Origin: Citrus sinensis
Taxonomy: Eukaryota; Streptophyta; Magnoliopsida; Sapindales; Rutaceae
DNA: 64,000 nucleotides
Direction of reading: 5' to 3'
NCBI RefSeq assembly: GCF_022201045.2
Contig: NC_068564.1
Location: forward strand, 31,711,001-31,775,000
The translations under genes and the position numbers were made by a program. Below, one piece after another: positions 59,768 through 64,000 of this stretch; the first letter of the stretch is position 1; the number at the start of each line of letters is the position of its first letter. The notes beneath the pieces are model-generated. The model was given only the letters and a program-made list of their open reading frames with translations, was not told the origin of the DNA and searched no databases.

Positions 59768-62064
59768 GGAAATTTCACCCATTTGACCACTTTCCAATTT
59801 TTAATATAAAAAAAGATCTCACTTCAATTTTTCTAATAATAGCAACCACTTACAAAGTTCTAAGACCACACTACCCCTAAATTTTCAAAACAAAACAAAA
59901 CAAACATTTCGCCCAATATTCACCTAAAAACATCTCCTATCGTCCGAACCACACCCATACAAAGTTCCTTCACTTCCGGCATTTCTTGAGTTCCCTCGAG
60001 TTTCTTCACTTACAGCGGCGATTTCCTTCACTTCTAACAACGTGTGTGAGTTATTTTGGTTCTAGTAAATTCATTCACTTACGGTTTCGGTGGCTTAGGC
60101 ACTTTCTTTGTTTTTTTCATTAATTTAGAATAAATTTTTGTTTAAATTGCCTTGTTGGTTCATCATTGATCATAGTTAATCATTAGGATGTGTACTAGGT
60201 ATGAAAATATGAAGTTTTTTTAAAGATTAAGATATCTAATAAATGGCACACCAAGTGTATGTTTAAATGCCTCTAAGAAATTATTGATCTAAACTTAGAA
60301 TTATTTTGAGGTTAAAGAGAAGGTTGGTGTGCCAACCAATCAAGAACGTGGAAGGTTGCCCGTGTTGCCTAAAATTTAGCATGTTGTCGCCCGATTTTCC
60401 CGAGACCTGCATAATGCTTGACTAAACCAAGCAAATGATAGCTCTCTGGAAAATCGGGCAACAAACTATGTCGCCCAAACTATGTCGCCCGGGCGACGCG
60501 CATGTCACCACATTGTCTGTTGACAACTTTATGCGGGCGACACTGCTTGTCATCCGATTTTTCAGATAGTTGCATAATGCTTGACAAAATCAAGAAAAGA
60601 ATAACTCTCTGAAAAATCAGGCGACGAGCCTGTCGCCACAATGTCTATTAGCTATTTGATGCGTGTGACATGGGTTGTCACCCAAGCGACACAGCCTGTC
60701 GCTTTATTTTTTTCGAGTGTTGTCAATTGCTTGATTGTAATCAATAACATGACACCATAATTAATCAACATAATAAAGTCATTCCACATTTAAATAATAC
60801 AAGATTTATCAAAATAAGATCTTCTCATAAGTTTTACATGATAAAGTTATTCCAAATTACATAATACAATTTGTAAATTTAATATATCTTCGAACACACT
60901 AAAACACCATTAATGCAGATTTGCTGGAAGGGGATTCTCACACATCTTTCGGTTATGGCCACGCTCCCCGCACCAACCACAAGTTATAGTAGATCAAGGT
61001 CTCGGATATCCACACATATAAACAGTATTCTTCGTGTTTTCTGTCGACTGGAAAATGATGGTACATATGGTAGATTCACTTGCAATGTTCGGACGTGTAC
61101 TATAATTTCCTAATTGTTCAAATGTTGCATCTTTTTTGAAACAAAATGTTGCATTTTTTTTGAAACAAAATGCAATAACTTTTTCATTCTCATACTCCAT
61201 ACGACCATCCTCCAAAATCTTCCACGCTCCATTAAAATATATCTTAAGAACTATCGACTCTATTAACCTGACGCAAAATAATAATACTACTTCATTAAAA
61301 ACATTGCAAACAATAACATTACTATATTAAATAAATAACTAATTATCAACAAATTCGGGTGATTTGGGTGACAGCACTATCACCCAGGAGACAATATTGT
61401 ATATTAGGCAACGTATTTTTTCGCCCGTGTGATGAATACCAAAATCCAAGCGACGCATACCTATTGCTTGGGCGACAAGTCATTCTAAGCTTGAGCGACA
61501 GTTTTGTCACCAGAGCGATAGGTACTTGTCGCCTGGATTATGGGTTTCGTCTTCAACATCGTTCAAAATCCATTTTCGTCAAATTTTGCCAAAATTTTAC
61601 TAATTTATAAATCTACGACCTTATATTAACCATTTTATGTACCCACATTATAATAAAATGAGCAAATGATTTTTTGTATGAAACCCAATAAAAAATAAAA
61701 GATAAAGATTGAACAAATATTAACCTTAACTTCTTATTATTCTTTAGTTTGTTGCTTGATTTTGTCTTCAATACTTGGATAAATATATTAGTTTGATGAA
61801 TGTGAGATAAATAAAAGGGAGGTTGAGTGATAGTTGGATAATGTAAGAGAGGTGAAATGAGGAGTGTTTTGGTGGTGTGTGCAGATGTTCGGCTGTTGCT
61901 TGGGAGTTAGATAATATTGGGTGAAATGATTGTTTGTTTTATTTTGAGAATTTAAGGGTAGTTTGATCAGAAAGCTTTGTAAGTGGTTGCTATTATAAGA
62001 AAAAATGAAGTGAGATTTTTTTTGATATTAAAAGTTGGAAAGTGCTCAAATGAGTAAATTTCCC
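59768..62064. mobile_element. MULE-like element with ~170 bp TIRs and decayed transposase
   Basis: Ends read GGAAATTTCACCCATTTGAC (left) and GGGAAATTTACTCATTTGAG (right, reverse strand). Inverted homology runs about 170 bp, including ATAATAGCAACCACTTACAA and CAATATT..CTAA blocks. The flanking 9-mers (left AAAAAAAAT, right ATAAAGAAT) agree at about 7 of 9, a possible eroded duplication. The interior carries a zinc-knuckle relic (60910-61215, minus) and repeated GTCGCC/GGCGAC motifs in two direct-repeat units (about 60380-60460 and 60547-60626). The right third has further GGCGACA motifs. Overall a partly deleted Mutator-like transposon. Confidence 0.8.
60910..61215 (-). pseudogene. MULE transposase C-terminal relic with CCHC zinc knuckle
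   Basis: On the minus strand at 60940-60981, CGWCGERGHNRKMC fits CX2CX4HX4C, and the frame ends ENPLPANLH at a TAA (60910-60912). Upstream in the same frame is an in-frame TGA just before STITCGWC, preceded by MCGYPRP and a diverged segment. CCHC knuckles of this kind end many plant MuDR-type transposases, and the position inside long TIRs supports that origin. No catalytic domain is recognisable. Confidence 0.6.
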
Positions 62065-62739
62065 ATAAAGAATTGTGTCTTATTTGGGAGTTTTTGTTAT
62101 TTCTTTTACAATTTTTTGATTTTATCATGTTTTGCATTTTTTTTCCTCTTATATTTTACTCGTCTCTTACACTATTTTTCTCTGTTTTTCTGATAATAAA
62201 AATATAAGGTTATTAAGATGAAAATGAAATAATTATTACAATGCACAAAAATTAATTAAGGCAAACAATACGCGCATGCATGTAAAACTTGGAGATTTCG
62301 GGCCATAAAAAAAAAAAATTCTTGATGGGCTTGTAAGCTTGTGGGTATTATTCTTGATCAACATCAGCCCACATTTGCCATTTCATTGTTTCGCTTCTTA
62401 GTTCTTACGCAAGTCAATTCTCAATTGAATCCAATTAACATATGCCCTTCACTTCATTGCTACTATTGAAGCCAGCATACATGTAATTTTGGGACAAAGT
62501 AGAAAACAAAAAGCATATGACAAAGGCTAGATAACAAAGAGAACTATATATATTTAGAAATTAATTAGAACAAGGCAAAATCATTTGGCCTATATCTCTA
62601 ATTCATCACTCTTCTATAAAGTAGTCCTCATCTCCTTAGCTTTTTTAGTGTAAAGGGAAAGGGAAAAAAAAAAAAACAAAAGAAAGAAAAAAAAAAGTAA
62701 TCAAAACAACAAAAAGAAGAAGAAAAGAGTTGGCCATGT
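62065..62739. other. Intergenic, 3' flank of CCT gene
   Basis: AT-rich, with A-rich tracts at about 62665-62700. The CCT gene 3'UTR should lie at its right end. No other gene seen. Confidence 0.5.
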
Positions 62740-63762
62740 TCATAAATCAGAAAGCATGACGACTTTCTTCTTCCCCCTTTCATCTTGAGCATTTGAATTT
62801 GGCCGTCTCACAAAACGCCCCTGTCGCACATTGCATAAAAATATAATTTTTTTAAATTAGTAAAAGCATTGTTTGCATATATAATATGACATGCTTTAGT
62901 TTAAAATTTAAACAAAATTTGTAGTTTTAGATGTATGACTCTACTTTCGCGCGTAGGGAGTCAACCGATCTAATTTGTACCAAATTAGTATAATTTATGT
63001 GATTATTATTATAACTATTCACTAAAAAAAAAAGAAAAAGAAAACAGTGGTAATAGTGATTCAATTGATAATGCTGTTAACTATGCTTGACCCAATTCAA
63101 TTTCGGCAATGAAGTGAGATCATTGCTCGGTAGTCAATTTGTAGTAGAAACCAAAACATGTCACATGTTTTAAACAATGGTTTATAGTTAAATAACAAAA
63201 TTAATTTTTATTAACCATTTTAATTCAAGAAAAAGCTTGCATAAAAAAAAAAAAAGCTTTTTCTTTTTTTTTTTTCAATAATGGAAAAAAAAGATTCAAA
63301 ACCTTGGACAAATTTGAAGATATAATTGCATCAGAGTTCTGTTTTCCTGACGTGGTAACTCAATACGTGTGAGATCAGATAATGATCTAATCCTGAGATA
63401 TTTCATGTGAAATTTTAGGCCATCAAATCAAATGACCAAAGAAATCACAAAAGGCCAAAAAATGTGCGGCGGGGGAAGAGAAAATGGTAAATTTAAACGA
63501 GTCTTCAAAACAAGCCACGTGTCATTTTTAATTACCCCATCTGGTATTACAGTACAACCCAACTGTTAAGTAAACAAAGCAATGGGATAACATGGGTGCA
63601 ATTTTATACCTTCATTCTGGGCCGACGATCGGCGTTGACTTTTCTGACTTGGTACCTGATCTTCTTAGAGAACAGGCGCGTACGCCGCTTTTCTTTGTAG
63701 CGCAACACACTAGCCTCTCTCAATCCACCGTCGGAGAACAAATCAATCTGCGCCAGCCTGGC
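62740..63762 (-). CDS. CCT-domain protein, last two exons (partial)
   Basis: Exons 63610-63762 (51 codons) and 62740-62820 (27 codons with stop), joined at GT-AG in phase 0. The joined product holds a full CCT motif of ~43 residues: [20 protein letters not shown], then [18 protein letters not shown], then GRFVRRPN across the splice. A short basic tail ends [13 protein letters not shown] domains of CONSTANS-like, PRR and CMF proteins act in the nucleus in DNA/NF-Y binding and flowering or clock control. The sequence resembles CONSTANS-like group II (COL6/16) CCTs. The upstream exons, with or without a B-box, lie beyond 64000, so the subfamily is not fixed. Sequence 63763-64000 looks like intron. 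An intron splitting the CCT motif is notable. Confidence 0.85.
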
Positions 63763-64000
63763 CTGCCCCAAAATTAGGGAAAAGAAGGAAAATAAAAAAA
63801 GAAATGATTCAGTGCTCCGCACCACCGCAGCATCTAATGTACGTACTACCATCATAATCATCAATCACATCATAATTTCAATAAAATCCTGTCATTTTCG
63901 TACACATTCCGTTCAAAATCCTTAAGAACGCAAAGTTTGTCTCAGAGAGAGATTCATTCACTTGCCCTCTCTTTAAAAGGCAAGAACCAAAAACAGAAAA
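63763..64000 (-). other. Intron of the CCT gene (to window edge)
   Basis: On the minus strand a T-rich tract precedes TTTGGGGCAG at the 63762 exon border, as expected for a 3' splice site. No exon is recognisable up to the end of the window. Confidence 0.5.

Noticed and set aside
1..64000. CRISPR arrays, bacterial operons, integrated prophage or viral genes
   Set aside because: No regularly spaced repeats and no bacterial or viral coding signature. The window is typical plant nuclear DNA.

Overview
This is a nuclear window from a flowering plant. It is AT-rich, with long introns, GT-AG splicing, plant-only gene families (HKT, PEPPER-type KH, CCT, bHLH35) and many small transposable-element remains. 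The gene set and intron style fit a woody eudicot, and a Sapindales/Citrus-like genome is my best guess. That species call is inference. All coding structures below were read by hand from the sequence by joining exons at GT-AG sites that keep frame.

Layout. 1-1067 (-): 5' exon of a class I HKT sodium transporter, cut by the window edge. 1068-6740: intergenic, with a 1.04 kb long-terminal-inverted-repeat element carrying a coding-like fragment, one copy of a short poly(A) retroposon and a 112 bp MITE. 6741-8394 (-): an 8-exon At-4/1-like coiled-coil protein, divergent from PAP29 (9006-11295, +), a 4-exon purple-acid-phosphatase-like metallophosphatase. 12675-17783 (-): a heavily damaged full-length ABCB (MDR/P-glycoprotein type) pseudogene with an LTR fragment in one intron. 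18.8-27.1 kb: gene-poor. It holds a relic of PAP29 exon 3, a MITE with a perfect 9 bp target duplication, a retroposon whose head forms three perfect hairpins, and other inverted repeats. 27563-31778 (+): bHLH35-type transcription factor. 32519-33975: Harbinger-like MITE containing a 569 bp near-perfect palindrome. 34429-36636 (+): PRCC-domain protein. 37434-48570 (-): DNA ligase IV in 27 exons, including a 7 nt microexon. 50838-52106 (+): intronless-CDS proteasome subunit RPN6 with a 5'UTR intron. 52841-54494 (-): MIF-like protein. 55204-59136 (-): PEPPER-type triple-KH RNA-binding protein. 59768-62064: MULE-like element with a decayed transposase zinc knuckle. 62740-63762 (-): last two exons of a CCT-domain protein whose 5' part lies outside the window.

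The genes form no operon-like unit. They are independent housekeeping genes (LIG4 in DNA end joining, RPN6 in the 26S proteasome, PRCC, MIF) and plant regulatory or ion genes (HKT1, bHLH35, PEP, CCT). The ABCB pseudogene and the PAP29 relic suggest past local duplication followed by decay. The most unusual items are the hairpin-headed retroposon, the 569 bp palindrome and the LIG4 microexon.
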